Assembly: GCF_000768315.1 (NCBI RefSeq)
Contig: NZ_AQQX01000002.1
Span: 496,001-560,000, forward strand
Direction: 5' to 3'
Source of the DNA: Pseudooceanicola atlanticus
GTDB lineage: Bacteria > Pseudomonadota > Alphaproteobacteria > Rhodobacterales > Rhodobacteraceae
Length of the DNA: 64,000 nt
Shown one piece after another: positions 16,490 through 24,942 of the stretch. The notes beneath the pieces were generated by a model. That model made no database searches. It worked only from the letters and a program-made list of their open reading frames with translations, and had not been told where the DNA came from. Position 1 is the first letter of the stretch; the number at the start of each line of letters is the position of its first letter. The position numbers and the translations under genes were made by a program.

Positions 16490-19297
16490 ATGACCCAGCA
16501 ATTCGGCAAAGGTTGCCACCTGCACCTGATCGACGGATCGGCCTTCATCTTCCGCGCCTATCACGCGCTGCCGCCGCTGACCCGCAAATCCGACGGCCTG
16601 CCCATCGGCGCCGTCAGCGGGTTCTGCAACATGCTGCACCGCTATGTCGAAGGGAATACCGGCCCCGATGCGCCGACCCATGTCGCGGTGATCTTCGACA
16701 AGGGCAGCCACACGTTCCGCAACGACCTCTATGACCTCTACAAGGCCAACCGTGAGGCGATGCCCGAAGACCTGCGCCCGCAGATCCCCCTGACCCGCCG
16801 CGCGACCGAGGCGTTCAACATCGCCTGCAAGGAGCTTGAGGGCTACGAGGCCGACGACATCATCGCCACCCTGTCCTGCCAGGCCCGCGACGCCGGCGGC
16901 CGCGTGACGATCATCAGCTCGGACAAGGACCTGATGCAGCTGGTCGGCGGCGGGGTCGAAATGCTGGACGCGATGAAGAACACCCGCATCGACGTCGAGG
17001 GTGTCGAGGCCAAGTTCGGCGTCGGCCCCGACCGCGTGGTCGACGTGCAGGCCCTGGCCGGCGACAGCGTCGACAACGTCCCCGGCGCGCCCGGCATCGG
17101 CATCAAGACCGCCGCGCTTCTGATCAACGAATACGGCTCGCTCGAGGACCTTCTCGACCGCGCCGAAGAGATCAAGCAGCCCAAGCGCCGCCAGACCCTG
17201 ATCGAGAACCGCGAACAGATCGAGCTGTCCAAGAAGCTGGTGCAGCTGGATTGCGAAACGCCGCTCGATTTCACGCTCGACGATCTCGAGGTGAAGGACC
17301 CCGATACCGAGACCCTGCTGGGCTTCCTCAACGAGATGGAGTTCCGCACCCTCACCAAGCGCATCGCCGACCAGATGGGCGTCGAACCGCCCGCGCCGCC
17401 GGAAACCGAAACACTCGGTGGTGGCGACGCCCCCGAACAGGTCGAGATGCCCGAGATCGACCCCGACAGCTATGAAACCGTGACCACGGCGGACCAGCTT
17501 CAGACCTGGATCGACCGCATCTACGAACGCGGCTACGTTGCCATCGACTCCGAAACCACCGGCCTCGACGAAATGCAGGTGGACCTGGTGGGCATCTGCA
17601 TCGCCACCGATCCCGGCCAGGCCTGCTACGTGCCGCTGACCCACAAGGCGGCCGAGGGCGACGGGCTCTTCGCGACCGAGGACCTGGCCGAGGGCCAGAT
17701 GCCCCTGAACGAGGCGCTCGACCTGCTGAAACCGGTGCTGGAGGATGACGCGATCCTCAAGATCGGTCAGAACATGAAATACGACGCCAAGATCCTGAAA
17801 CGCTACGGGATCTCGGTCGCGCCGATCGACGACACCATGCTGATGAGCTACGCGCTGAACGCGGGCCTGCACACCCATGGCATGGACACGCTGTCCGACC
17901 GCTACCTCGGCCACCAGCCCATCCCGATCAAGGAGCTGCTGGGCTCCGGCAAGTCGATGATTACCTTCGACAAAGTGCCCGTCGACAAGGCCACCCGCTA
18001 TGCCGCCGAGGATGCCGATATCACCCTGCGCCTCTGGCAGACCCTGAAACCGCAGCTGCACGTCAAGAAGGTCACCACCGTCTACGAGACGCTGGAACGC
18101 CCGCTGTCGCCCGTGCTCGCGCAGATGGAAATGCACGGCATCAAGGTCGACCGCGATACCCTGTCGCGCATGTCCAACGCCTTTGCCCAGAAGATGGCCG
18201 GGCTCGAGGCCGAGATCCACGAACTGGCCGGGGAGACGTTCAATGTCGGCTCGCCCAAGCAGCTGGGCGAGATCCTGTTCGATAAGATGGGACTCGAGGG
18301 TGGCAAGAAGGGCAAGACCGGCGCCTATGCCACCGGCGCCGACGTGCTGGAAGACCTGGCCACCGAACATGACCTGCCCGCCCGCGTGCTGGATTGGCGG
18401 CAGCTGTCCAAGCTCAAGTCGACCTATACCGACAGCCTGCAGGAACATATACACCCCGGAACCGGCCGGGTGCATACCTCCTACGTGCAGACGGGGGCCA
18501 ATACCGGCCGCCTCGCCTCCACCGATCCGAACCTTCAGAACATCCCCGTCCGGTCCGAGGAAGGGCGCCGCATCCGCGAGGCCTTTATCGCCGAGGAGGG
18601 CAAGCTGCTTCTCTCGCTCGACTATTCCCAGATCGAACTGCGCATCCTCGCCCATATCGCCGACATCCCCCAGCTGAAGGAGGCCTTCGCCGAAGGTCAG
18701 GACATTCACGCCGCCACCGCGTCGGAAATGTTCGGCGTGCCGCTGGATGAAATGACGCCCGAGGTCCGCCGCCAGGCCAAGGCGATCAATTTCGGGGTGA
18801 TCTACGGGATTTCCGGCTTCGGGCTGGCCCGCAACCTGCGCATTCCGCGCGGCGAGGCGCAGGGCTTCATCGACCGCTATTTCGAACGCTTCCCCGGCAT
18901 CAAGGATTACATGAATTCGACCACCGAATTCGGCAAGGCGAACGGCTATGTCGCCACGCTGTTCGGGCGGCGCATCCATACCCCCGACATCGCCGCCAAG
19001 GGGCCGCGCTCCGGCTTTGCCCGCCGCGCCGCGATCAACGCGCCGATCCAGGGCACGGCCGCCGACATCATCCGCCGCGCGATGATCCGGATGCCCGAGG
19101 CGATCGAGGGGCTGCCCGCCAAGATGCTGCTCCAGGTCCATGACGAACTGATCTTCGAGGTCGACGAATCCGCCGTCGAGGACGTCACCGCCGCCGCGCG
19201 CAAGGTGATGGAATCCGCCGCCGCCCCCGCCGTTAAGATCGACGTCCCACTGGTCGTCGATGCCGGTCACGGCAAGAACTGGGCCGAGGCCCACTAA
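16490..19297 (+). CDS. polA: DNA polymerase I
   Basis: A 935-residue three-domain repair and Okazaki-fragment polymerase. The 5'-3' nuclease domain (about 1-295) starts LHLIDGSAFIFRAYHALPPL and has ALAGDSVDNVPGAPGIG. The 3'-5' exonuclease domain keeps its acidic residues: D353 in AIDSETTG, the QNMKYDAKIL block and YAAEDADITLRL, so proofreading should work. Polymerase motif A is LSLDYSQIELR with D711, motif B is RRQAKAINFGVIYGISGFG, and motif C is LQVHDELIF with D885. Full length for the family. The ATG at 16490 gives the standard N-terminus. A GC-rich hairpin at 19322-19346 follows the stop. Confidence 0.97.
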   Translation: MTQQFGKGCHLHLIDGSAFIFRAYHALPPLTRKSDGLPIGAVSGFCNMLHRYVEGNTGPDAPTHVAVIFDKGSHTFRNDLYDLYKANREAMPEDLRPQIPLTRRATEAFNIACKELEGYEADDIIATLSCQARDAGGRVTIISSDKDLMQLVGGGVEMLDAMKNTRIDVEGVEAKFGVGPDRVVDVQALAGDSVDNVPGAPGIGIKTAALLINEYGSLEDLLDRAEEIKQPKRRQTLIENREQIELSKKLVQLDCETPLDFTLDDLEVKDPDTETLLGFLNEMEFRTLTKRIADQMGVEPPAPPETETLGGGDAPEQVEMPEIDPDSYETVTTADQLQTWIDRIYERGYVAIDSETTGLDEMQVDLVGICIATDPGQACYVPLTHKAAEGDGLFATEDLAEGQMPLNEALDLLKPVLEDDAILKIGQNMKYDAKILKRYGISVAPIDDTMLMSYALNAGLHTHGMDTLSDRYLGHQPIPIKELLGSGKSMITFDKVPVDKATRYAAEDADITLRLWQTLKPQLHVKKVTTVYETLERPLSPVLAQMEMHGIKVDRDTLSRMSNAFAQKMAGLEAEIHELAGETFNVGSPKQLGEILFDKMGLEGGKKGKTGAYATGADVLEDLATEHDLPARVLDWRQLSKLKSTYTDSLQEHIHPGTGRVHTSYVQTGANTGRLASTDPNLQNIPVRSEEGRRIREAFIAEEGKLLLSLDYSQIELRILAHIADIPQLKEAFAEGQDIHAATASEMFGVPLDEMTPEVRRQAKAINFGVIYGISGFGLARNLRIPRGEAQGFIDRYFERFPGIKDYMNSTTEFGKANGYVATLFGRRIHTPDIAAKGPRSGFARRAAINAPIQGTAADIIRRAMIRMPEAIEGLPAKMLLQVHDELIFEVDESAVEDVTAAARKVMESAAAPAVKIDVPLVVDAGHGKNWAEAH

Positions 19298-19403
19298 GCC
19301 CCCCACCGCAAGTTTCGTGGCGCGCCCCGCCTTTCGCGGGGGGCGTTGCCCTGCGCGCGTGCTGCGGCCGCTGCGTTAAGCCCAGTGCCCTGCCCCGTCG
19401 CGC

Positions 19404-19447
19404 CACCGACGCGATACCGACGCAGCACCGACGTGATACCGACGTCC
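19404..19447 (+). repeat. Two tandem 22-base units
   Basis: CACCGACGCGATACCGACG-CAG is followed immediately by CACCGACGTGATACCGACG-TCC; the units differ at three or four positions. Each unit itself contains ACCGACG twice. This looks like a recent local duplication or a low-complexity tract; no operator role is evident. Confidence 0.7.
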
Positions 19448-19542
19448 CGTCCGGGCCGTTAACCGGTTCACGCAACACCGCGTGGTATGAGGGCTGACCG
19501 ACAGAGATCACGGGGCTGAGAACCGGGGCCCGAAACGAGGGG

Positions 19543-19574
19543 TTGAAAAACATATTCTAATTCTTTTATATGTT
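19543..19574 (+). promoter_or_regulatory. Sigma-70-type promoter with embedded inverted repeat, upstream of SulP gene
   Basis: TTGAAA (19543-19548), a 17-base spacer, and TTATAT (19566-19571) match the -35 and -10 boxes at the best spacing. The spacer and -10 box are covered by an inverted repeat with 7-base arms, AACATAT (19549-19555) and ATATGTT (19568-19574). A factor bound there would block RNA polymerase, so a repressor is more likely than an activator. This is the most AT-rich stretch in the local region. Predicted from sequence only. Confidence 0.55.
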
Positions 19575-19603
19575 CTGCACCCACCCAGTCGAAAGTTGAT
19601 TCC

Positions 19604-21358
19604 GTGACACGTCCTGCCCTCACCCTCCGCTCCCTTTCCCGCTATTTCCCGATCCTCGACTGGGGCAAGACCTACGACAAGACGACGCTGACGTCGGACC
19701 TCGTGGCGGCGCTGATCGTCACGATCATGCTTATTCCTCAATCACTTGCCTATGCGCTTCTGGCGGGCCTCCCGGCGGAAATGGGGCTGTATGCCTCGAT
19801 CCTGCCGCTGGTGGCCTATGCCATCTTCGGCACGTCGCGGGCATTGGCCGTGGGGCCGGTCGCGGTGGTGTCGCTGATGACGGCAGCGGCGGCGGGCAAC
19901 CTCGCGGCGCAGGGCACGCCGGAATACATCGCGGCGGCCATCACCCTGGCCTTCCTGTCGGGTCTGATGCTGCTGGCGCTTGGCTTCTTCCGCCTTGGAT
20001 TCCTTGCAAATTTCCTGTCCCACCCGGTCATCGCGGGCTTCATCACCGCCTCCGGTCTGCTGATCGCGACGTCGCAGCTGAAGCACATCTTCGGGGTCTC
20101 CGCCCATGGCCATAACCTGCTGGATTTGCTGGGATCCCTGGCCACTCACCTGCCCGACACCAACCTGATCACGCTGGTCATCGGGCTCGCCTCGCTCGCC
20201 TTCCTGTTCTGGGTGCGCAAGGGGCTGAAACCACTGCTGCTTTCCGCAGGGCTGGGCCAGCGGTCCGCCGACCTTCTGGCCAAGGCCGGCCCGATCATGG
20301 CGGTCGCCGTGTCGATCCTCGCGGTCTGGGGCCTGAACCTTCAGGACCGCGGCGTCGCCATCGTCGGTGACGTGCCGACCGGCCTGCCGCCCCTGTCGCT
20401 CCCCTCCTTCTCGATGGAACTCTGGGGTCAGCTCTTCCTGTCCGCCCTGCTGATCTCGATCATCGGTTTCGTCGAATCCGTCTCCGTGGCGCAGACGCTG
20501 GCCGCGCGGAAACGTCAGAGAATTGCACCGGATCAAGAGCTTATCGGCCTCGGCGCATCGAACGTCGCCGCCGCGTTTTCGGGCGGGTACCCGGTCACCG
20601 GGGGCTTCGCGCGCTCTGTCGTGAACTTCGATGCGGGCGCCGAAACACCCGCCGCCGGGGCCTTCACGGCCATCGGGATCGGTCTGGCCGCGTTGCTTCT
20701 GACGCCACTTCTGTTCTTCCTCCCCAAGGCGGTTCTGGCCGCGACGATCATCGTCGCCGTGCTCAGCCTGGTCGATTTCTCGATCCTGCGCCGGTCCTGG
20801 GATTACTCGCGCGTCGATTTCGCTGCCGTGTCCGCGACGATCCTGCTGACACTGACGCTGGGCGTTGAAATCGGCGTCTCGGCCGGGGTCGGCATCTCGA
20901 TTTTGCTGTTTCTTTACAAGACGTCGCGCCCCCATGTGGCCGAGGTCGGGCTGGTCCCCGGCACCCAGCATTTCCGCAACATCAACCGCCACAATGTCGA
21001 AACCCACCCCGAGCTGATCACGATCCGCATCGACGAAAGCCTCTATTTCGCCAACGCGGCCTTCTTGCAGGACCTCGTCTATGACCGCGTCGTCTGCGAC
21101 CAGCCTCTGGAGCATGTGGTGCTGATGTGTTCGGCGGTGAACGAGATCGACCTGTCGGCGCTGGAAACCCTCGAGGCGATCAACACCCGCCTGTCGGAAA
21201 TGGGCATCAAGCTGCACCTGAGCGAGGTGAAGGGCCCGGTCATGGACCGCCTGAAACGGTCGCATTTCCTGGACGAACTCAGCGGTCAGGTCTTCCTGTC
21301 GCAATACGACGCCCACCGGACCCTGACCGGTCGCCCCCACGCGACCGCCGCGAAATAA
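19604..21358 (+). CDS. SulP family anion permease with STAS domain
   Basis: A 584-residue SLC26/SulP transporter, likely for sulfate, bicarbonate or another anion. Residues 1-430 contain the membrane core, with the family signature LIPQSLAYALLAGLPAEMGLYAS (given here as about 43-65), a second AVGPVAVVSLMTAA block, and a GGYPVTGGFARSVVNFDAGAE segment. Residues about 440-560 form a cytoplasmic STAS domain (ITIRIDESLYFANAAFL, then MCSAVNEIDLSALETLEAI). It starts with GTG and has only a weak ribosome site. A clear promoter lies 33-61 nt upstream. Substrate cannot be decided from sequence. Confidence 0.88.
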   Translation: MTRPALTLRSLSRYFPILDWGKTYDKTTLTSDLVAALIVTIMLIPQSLAYALLAGLPAEMGLYASILPLVAYAIFGTSRALAVGPVAVVSLMTAAAAGNLAAQGTPEYIAAAITLAFLSGLMLLALGFFRLGFLANFLSHPVIAGFITASGLLIATSQLKHIFGVSAHGHNLLDLLGSLATHLPDTNLITLVIGLASLAFLFWVRKGLKPLLLSAGLGQRSADLLAKAGPIMAVAVSILAVWGLNLQDRGVAIVGDVPTGLPPLSLPSFSMELWGQLFLSALLISIIGFVESVSVAQTLAARKRQRIAPDQELIGLGASNVAAAFSGGYPVTGGFARSVVNFDAGAETPAAGAFTAIGIGLAALLLTPLLFFLPKAVLAATIIVAVLSLVDFSILRRSWDYSRVDFAAVSATILLTLTLGVEIGVSAGVGISILLFLYKTSRPHVAEVGLVPGTQHFRNINRHNVETHPELITIRIDESLYFANAAFLQDLVYDRVVCDQPLEHVVLMCSAVNEIDLSALETLEAINTRLSEMGIKLHLSEVKGPVMDRLKRSHFLDELSGQVFLSQYDAHRTLTGRPHATAAK

Positions 21359-21400
21359 GGGCCGATTGACCATCCGTCCCGCGCCGCCTATCCCGTCGAC

Positions 21401-22048
21401 ATGACATGGACTGGCAAGATCATCGGTGACGACAGCGCCTGGGGCGATGGCCCCGGCGCGGACATGGCCCTGGTCGTGGGCGACCCCGCCGCCCCCGGCG
21501 AACCCCTTCCCGGCAAGCTGATCCCCGAAGCCCCGACAGAGGGGCCGGGCGGCATCTACCTGCCCGATCTGGGCGCACTGCGGTCGGTGGATCGCCTGGC
21601 CCTGATCGGGTTCCAGGCGCTCAACCCGCATTGGGACGGAATCGCGGTGGTGCTGGGCGACCGCGCGTCGCTCTGGATCACGCTGTCGGCCGGAGAGGCG
21701 ATCCACCTGCAGGGCAGCGCGACGCCTGCGCTGATCGCCGCGCTTGGTCTGTCGGATCAGGGTGTCAACGGCCTCGACGCCGCGATGGACAGCCCGGACC
21801 GCCTGCCGATGCTGCTGCACGATGCCCCCGACGACGCGACCCGCACCGGCACCCTGATCGGGGCCGAGATCGGCGCGGCGCGGACGCTGTGGCTGGGCCA
21901 GCAGGCGGTTCTGATCGGCGACGGGCCAGTGTCGAAAAGCTATGCCAAGGGCCTGCAGGACGCCCATGTGCCGGTCACGCTGACCGACACCAAGCGGTTG
22001 AAACGGGAAGGGTTCAAGGCGCTGGCCAAGGCCTTCGCTCAGGACTGA
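21401..22048 (+). CDS. DgoK-like protein (2-dehydro-3-deoxygalactonokinase C-terminal half)
   Basis: A 215-residue protein whose latter part resembles the end of 2-dehydro-3-deoxygalactonokinase: a TGTLIGAEIGAARTLWLGQQ segment, then VLIGDGPVSKSYAKGLQDA. A middle GDRASLWITLSAGEAIHLQG segment aligns by eye with the GTHSKW region of that family. The first phosphate-binding loop with its conserved D-x-G-T, normally at the N-terminus of an enzyme of about 300 residues, is missing. It may therefore be a decayed or repurposed kinase. It has no ribosome site that I can see, and its 3' end overlaps that of the convergent metal permease by 10 nt. Confidence 0.5.
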   Translation: MTWTGKIIGDDSAWGDGPGADMALVVGDPAAPGEPLPGKLIPEAPTEGPGGIYLPDLGALRSVDRLALIGFQALNPHWDGIAVVLGDRASLWITLSAGEAIHLQGSATPALIAALGLSDQGVNGLDAAMDSPDRLPMLLHDAPDDATRTGTLIGAEIGAARTLWLGQQAVLIGDGPVSKSYAKGLQDAHVPVTLTDTKRLKREGFKALAKAFAQD

Positions 22049-22956
22049 GCACCGCGCCGCTTCGGCCCCCAGAGCGCCGCCGCCCCAAGGATCAGACCCG
22101 AAATCGTGGCGATCATCCCCGCCGCACTGACCGCATCCGCATAGCCCAGCCAGAGCGGCCCGTAGCCCGCGATGACATAGCCCAGCACGGCCGAGATCAC
22201 GGCGAAGAGCATGCTCCAGCCCACCTGCACGGCCAGCCGGTCGGTCATCATCCGCGCCGCGGCGGGCGGGCAGATGAACATGGCGATCACGATGATCGAC
22301 CCGACCGCATCGAAGGCCGCCACCGCCGCGATGGCCGACACGATCACCAGCGCCAGTCCAAGCGCCGAGACGGGCAGGCCCAGCGACCGGGCAAAGCCCT
22401 CGTCGAAGGTGGAAATCGCCAACGGCCGCCACAGCACCGCGATGAACAACGCCACGATCACCAGGACGACGGCCATCCGCGTCAGCTCTGGCGGCAGCCA
22501 GGCAAGCGCGACCGGGTCCCAGAGGCTGCTCCACCCCGTTGCGTCCAGCCAGATGAGGCTCTCCAGGTTGCCATAGAGCGCGTGTTCCACGTCCAGGTGA
22601 ACCGAGGACGTATCGGATTGCTCAAGCAGCAGAACCCCGGCGGCGAAGAGCGTGGTGAACACCACCCCCATGGCCGCCCCCGGTTCGATCCGGCCGACCC
22701 GGCGCACGGTTTCGATCAGCACGACGGCCACGACCGCAGCGATGGCGGCCCCCAGCATCATCGGCCAGGTGGAGGACGTGCCGGTCACAAGGAACCCCAG
22801 CACGATCCCCGGCAACACGACGTGTGAAATCGCGTCCCCGATCAGGGCCTGCCGCCTGAGCAGCAGGAAGTTTCCGGGCAGCGCACAGGCCAGTGCCGCA
22901 AGGCAACCGATCAGGATCGGCGGCAGGGACAGGGCGACGAATTCCTCTCCCATCAC
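22039..22956 (-). CDS. Metal ABC transporter permease, TroD/SitD type
   Basis: A 305-residue integral membrane protein of the ABC-3 family, with 8 or 9 hydrophobic helices. It begins FVALSLPPILIGCLAALACALPGNFLLL and has the family segment RRQALIGDAISHVVLPGIVLGF, which faces the ATPase. The ATG overlaps the stop of the previous permease (ATGA), so it is the last gene of a four-gene metal uptake operon. It lacks the C-terminal soluble extension seen in its partner. Transports Mn2+ or Zn2+ together with the 397-residue permease. Confidence 0.88.
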   Translation of the reverse strand: MMGEEFVALSLPPILIGCLAALACALPGNFLLLRRQALIGDAISHVVLPGIVLGFLVTGTSSTWPMMLGAAIAAVVAVVLIETVRRVGRIEPGAAMGVVFTTLFAAGVLLLEQSDTSSVHLDVEHALYGNLESLIWLDATGWSSLWDPVALAWLPPELTRMAVVLVIVALFIAVLWRPLAISTFDEGFARSLGLPVSALGLALVIVSAIAAVAAFDAVGSIIVIAMFICPPAAARMMTDRLAVQVGWSMLFAVISAVLGYVIAGYGPLWLGYADAVSAAGMIATISGLILGAAALWGPKRRGAQS

Positions 22957-24146
22957 GCGGCCCCCTCGGCGGTCAGGCGGCGGTCAAGATCGGCGATCTG
23001 ATCGGCGGTCAGCACGGTTTCGATCGGGGTCAGCCCGTCATAGCGTGCGGCCATCGGCGCCGCCTCGGGCAGGCCACGCAGCATGTGCCAGCGGCGTTCA
23101 TCCAGGGCGGCGCGTTCGGCCGCGGCCTGCCCGTCGCTGGTGGCGACGCCATCGCGGCGGATCAGCCCCTCCTGCCGCAACAGGCGTTGCGTGTAGGGTT
23201 CATAGATCGGCTGGCCCTGCGCCACGGCCAGCAGGCCCTGGCGGCGATGCACCCTGCGGCGGAATTGAAACTGTGCGATCACCCCGGCCAACACGCCACG
23301 TTGCGGCGCCAGGACCAGCGACACGGCAAAGATCGCGGCGGCGACCAGCACGATGATCGGCCCGGTCGGCAGATCCGGTGCGAGGGAGGAGATCACCGCC
23401 CCCGCCGCCCCCGACACTCCGCCGATCAGCCCGGCCAGCAGGGCGACAACCTCGCTGCGTTCGGTCCAGAACCGGGCGGCAACGGGGGACAGGATCAGCA
23501 GGGCGACGATCAGGATCAGGCCGACGACCTTGAGGCCCACCACCGTCACCGCGAGGGCCAGCGCCATCATCGCCATGTCGATCCGGGCGGGCCGCATGCC
23601 CTGCGTCGCCGCATATTCCGGGTCGAACGACACGAGCGTCATCGGCCGTCGCAACAGCGCGCAGGCGGCCAGCGCCAGTGCGCCACCCACGGCGATGATG
23701 ATCGCGTCACTGCGCAGCATCCCGGCGGTCGATCCCAGCAGGAAGCTTTCCAGCCCCGCCTGGCGCCCCGCGCCGATGGTCTGGATCACGGTCAGCAGCA
23801 CGATGCCGAAACCGAAGAAGACCGACAGGACCGCGCCAATCGCCGCGTCCTCGCCCAGGCGGGTGCGGCGGTCCAGCCAGTGGACGATGACCAGCCCGGC
23901 CAGCGACGACAGCGCCGCGCCGCCCATCAGCCCGATCAGGTTCCGCCCGTCGCCGCCAAGCGCGACCATGACGAGGAAGGCCAGCGCCACGCCCGGCAGG
24001 GTCGCATGGCTGATCGCATCGCTGACCAGCGACCGTTTGCGCAGGAAGAGGAACGCGCCGATGCCGCCCGCGGCCAGACCTAGAAGGCCCGCCCCGGTGG
24101 CCACGAGGATCACGTTGTAGCCCAACCCGAACATCTGGCCCATCAT
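22953..24146 (-). CDS. Metal ABC transporter permease with C-terminal soluble domain, TroC/SitC type
   Basis: A 397-residue permease. Residues 1-285 are ABC-3 type membrane helices with RKRSLVSDAISHATLPGVAL. Residues about 290-397 are a charged soluble extension (RRVHRRQGLLAVAQ, then YEPYTQRLLRQEGLIRRDG) that resembles a winged-helix domain. Such an extension is typical of the first permease of manganese-type TroABCD/MntABCD systems and supports that assignment over a ZnuABC system with a single permease. It overlaps the ATPase gene before it and the second permease after it by ATGA junctions. Confidence 0.88.
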   Translation of the reverse strand: MMGQMFGLGYNVILVATGAGLLGLAAGGIGAFLFLRKRSLVSDAISHATLPGVALAFLVMVALGGDGRNLIGLMGGAALSSLAGLVIVHWLDRRTRLGEDAAIGAVLSVFFGFGIVLLTVIQTIGAGRQAGLESFLLGSTAGMLRSDAIIIAVGGALALAACALLRRPMTLVSFDPEYAATQGMRPARIDMAMMALALAVTVVGLKVVGLILIVALLILSPVAARFWTERSEVVALLAGLIGGVSGAAGAVISSLAPDLPTGPIIVLVAAAIFAVSLVLAPQRGVLAGVIAQFQFRRRVHRRQGLLAVAQGQPIYEPYTQRLLRQEGLIRRDGVATSDGQAAAERAALDERRWHMLRGLPEAAPMAARYDGLTPIETVLTADQIADLDRRLTAEGAA

Positions 24147-24940
24147 GCGGTGCGCGCGGGAAAGCCGGGGGCCGGCGCGGCTTCTGCCACCGGGAAAAGC
24201 TGATCCAGCAGGCCCGAGGCGAGGCGCCCGCCATAGGCCCTTTGCAGCGCGTCCTGGGTGAAGGCCTCGGCCACCGGGCCTTCGGCGACGGGGGACTTGT
24301 TGATGATGTAGACGCGATCGAAGTAATCCGGGACGGTCGACAGGTCGTGATGCACGGCAAGGATCGTCCGGCCTTCGTCCTTGAGCGACTTGAGAACGTC
24401 GATGATCGCCTTTTCCGTTGCCGCGTCGACCCCCGCAAAGGGTTCGTCCAGCAGGTAGAGGTCGGCCCCCTGCGCCAGCGACCGGGCGAGGAAGACGCGC
24501 TGCTGCTGCCCGCCCGACAGCTGGCCGATCTGGCGGTCCGCGAAATCGGCCATGCCGACCTGGTCGAGGCAGTCCATGGCCAGGCTGCGGTGCCGCCCGG
24601 TGATCCGGCGCAGCAGGCCAAGCTGGCGGTAGAGCCCCATCTGCACCACGTCGATCACGCGGGTCGGGAAATCCCAGTCGACACTGGCGCGCTGCGGGAC
24701 ATAGGCGATCCGGCTGCGCTGCTTGTCGAGCGGTTTGCCATAGACCGTGACCTGCCCCGACAGGGCCGGCACAATGCCCAGCACCGCCTTGAGCAGGGTC
24801 GATTTGCCCGCCCCGTTCGGCCCGATGATCGCCGTCATCGCCCCCGGTTCGACCCGCATATCGGCGGAAAAGACCGCGGGGCTGGCGCCGTAAGACACGG
24901 TCAGGCCACGCACCTGCAGGGGAAGCTGCGCATCTGTCAT
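24143..24940 (-). CDS. Metal ABC transporter ATP-binding protein, TroB/SitB type
   Basis: A 265-residue ABC ATPase powering metal uptake. Walker A is GPNGAGKSTLLKAV, the Q-loop YVPQRASVDWDFP, the signature LSGGQQQRVFLARSL, Walker B LYLLDEPFAGVD and the H-loop AVHHDLS. The Q-loop WDFPTRVIDVVQMGLY pattern is typical for manganese and zinc importers. It starts 2 nt after the stop of the binding-protein gene and overlaps the next permease. Confidence 0.92.
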   Translation of the reverse strand: MTDAQLPLQVRGLTVSYGASPAVFSADMRVEPGAMTAIIGPNGAGKSTLLKAVLGIVPALSGQVTVYGKPLDKQRSRIAYVPQRASVDWDFPTRVIDVVQMGLYRQLGLLRRITGRHRSLAMDCLDQVGMADFADRQIGQLSGGQQQRVFLARSLAQGADLYLLDEPFAGVDAATEKAIIDVLKSLKDEGRTILAVHHDLSTVPDYFDRVYIINKSPVAEGPVAEAFTQDALQRAYGGRLASGLLDQLFPVAEAAPAPGFPARTA

Positions 24941-24942
24941 GG

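Larger units (their letters stand above)
19298..19603. other. Intergenic region: hairpin, tandem repeat and promoter
   Basis: 306 bases without a gene. From left to right it holds a GC-rich hairpin that may end polA (about 19322-19346), a 22-base tandem duplication (19404-19447), and an AT-rich promoter with an inverted repeat just before the SulP gene. No ORF in it is supported. Confidence 0.6.

Noticed and set aside
16238-19306. 1022-codon open frame on the minus strand opposite polA
   Set aside because: Antisense shadow of a GC-rich gene; translation has no recognisable domain, while the plus strand encodes complete DNA polymerase I.
19742-22534. 930-codon open frame on the minus strand across the SulP and DgoK-like genes
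   Set aside because: Spans three differently oriented real genes and has no domain or ribosome site; codon shadow.
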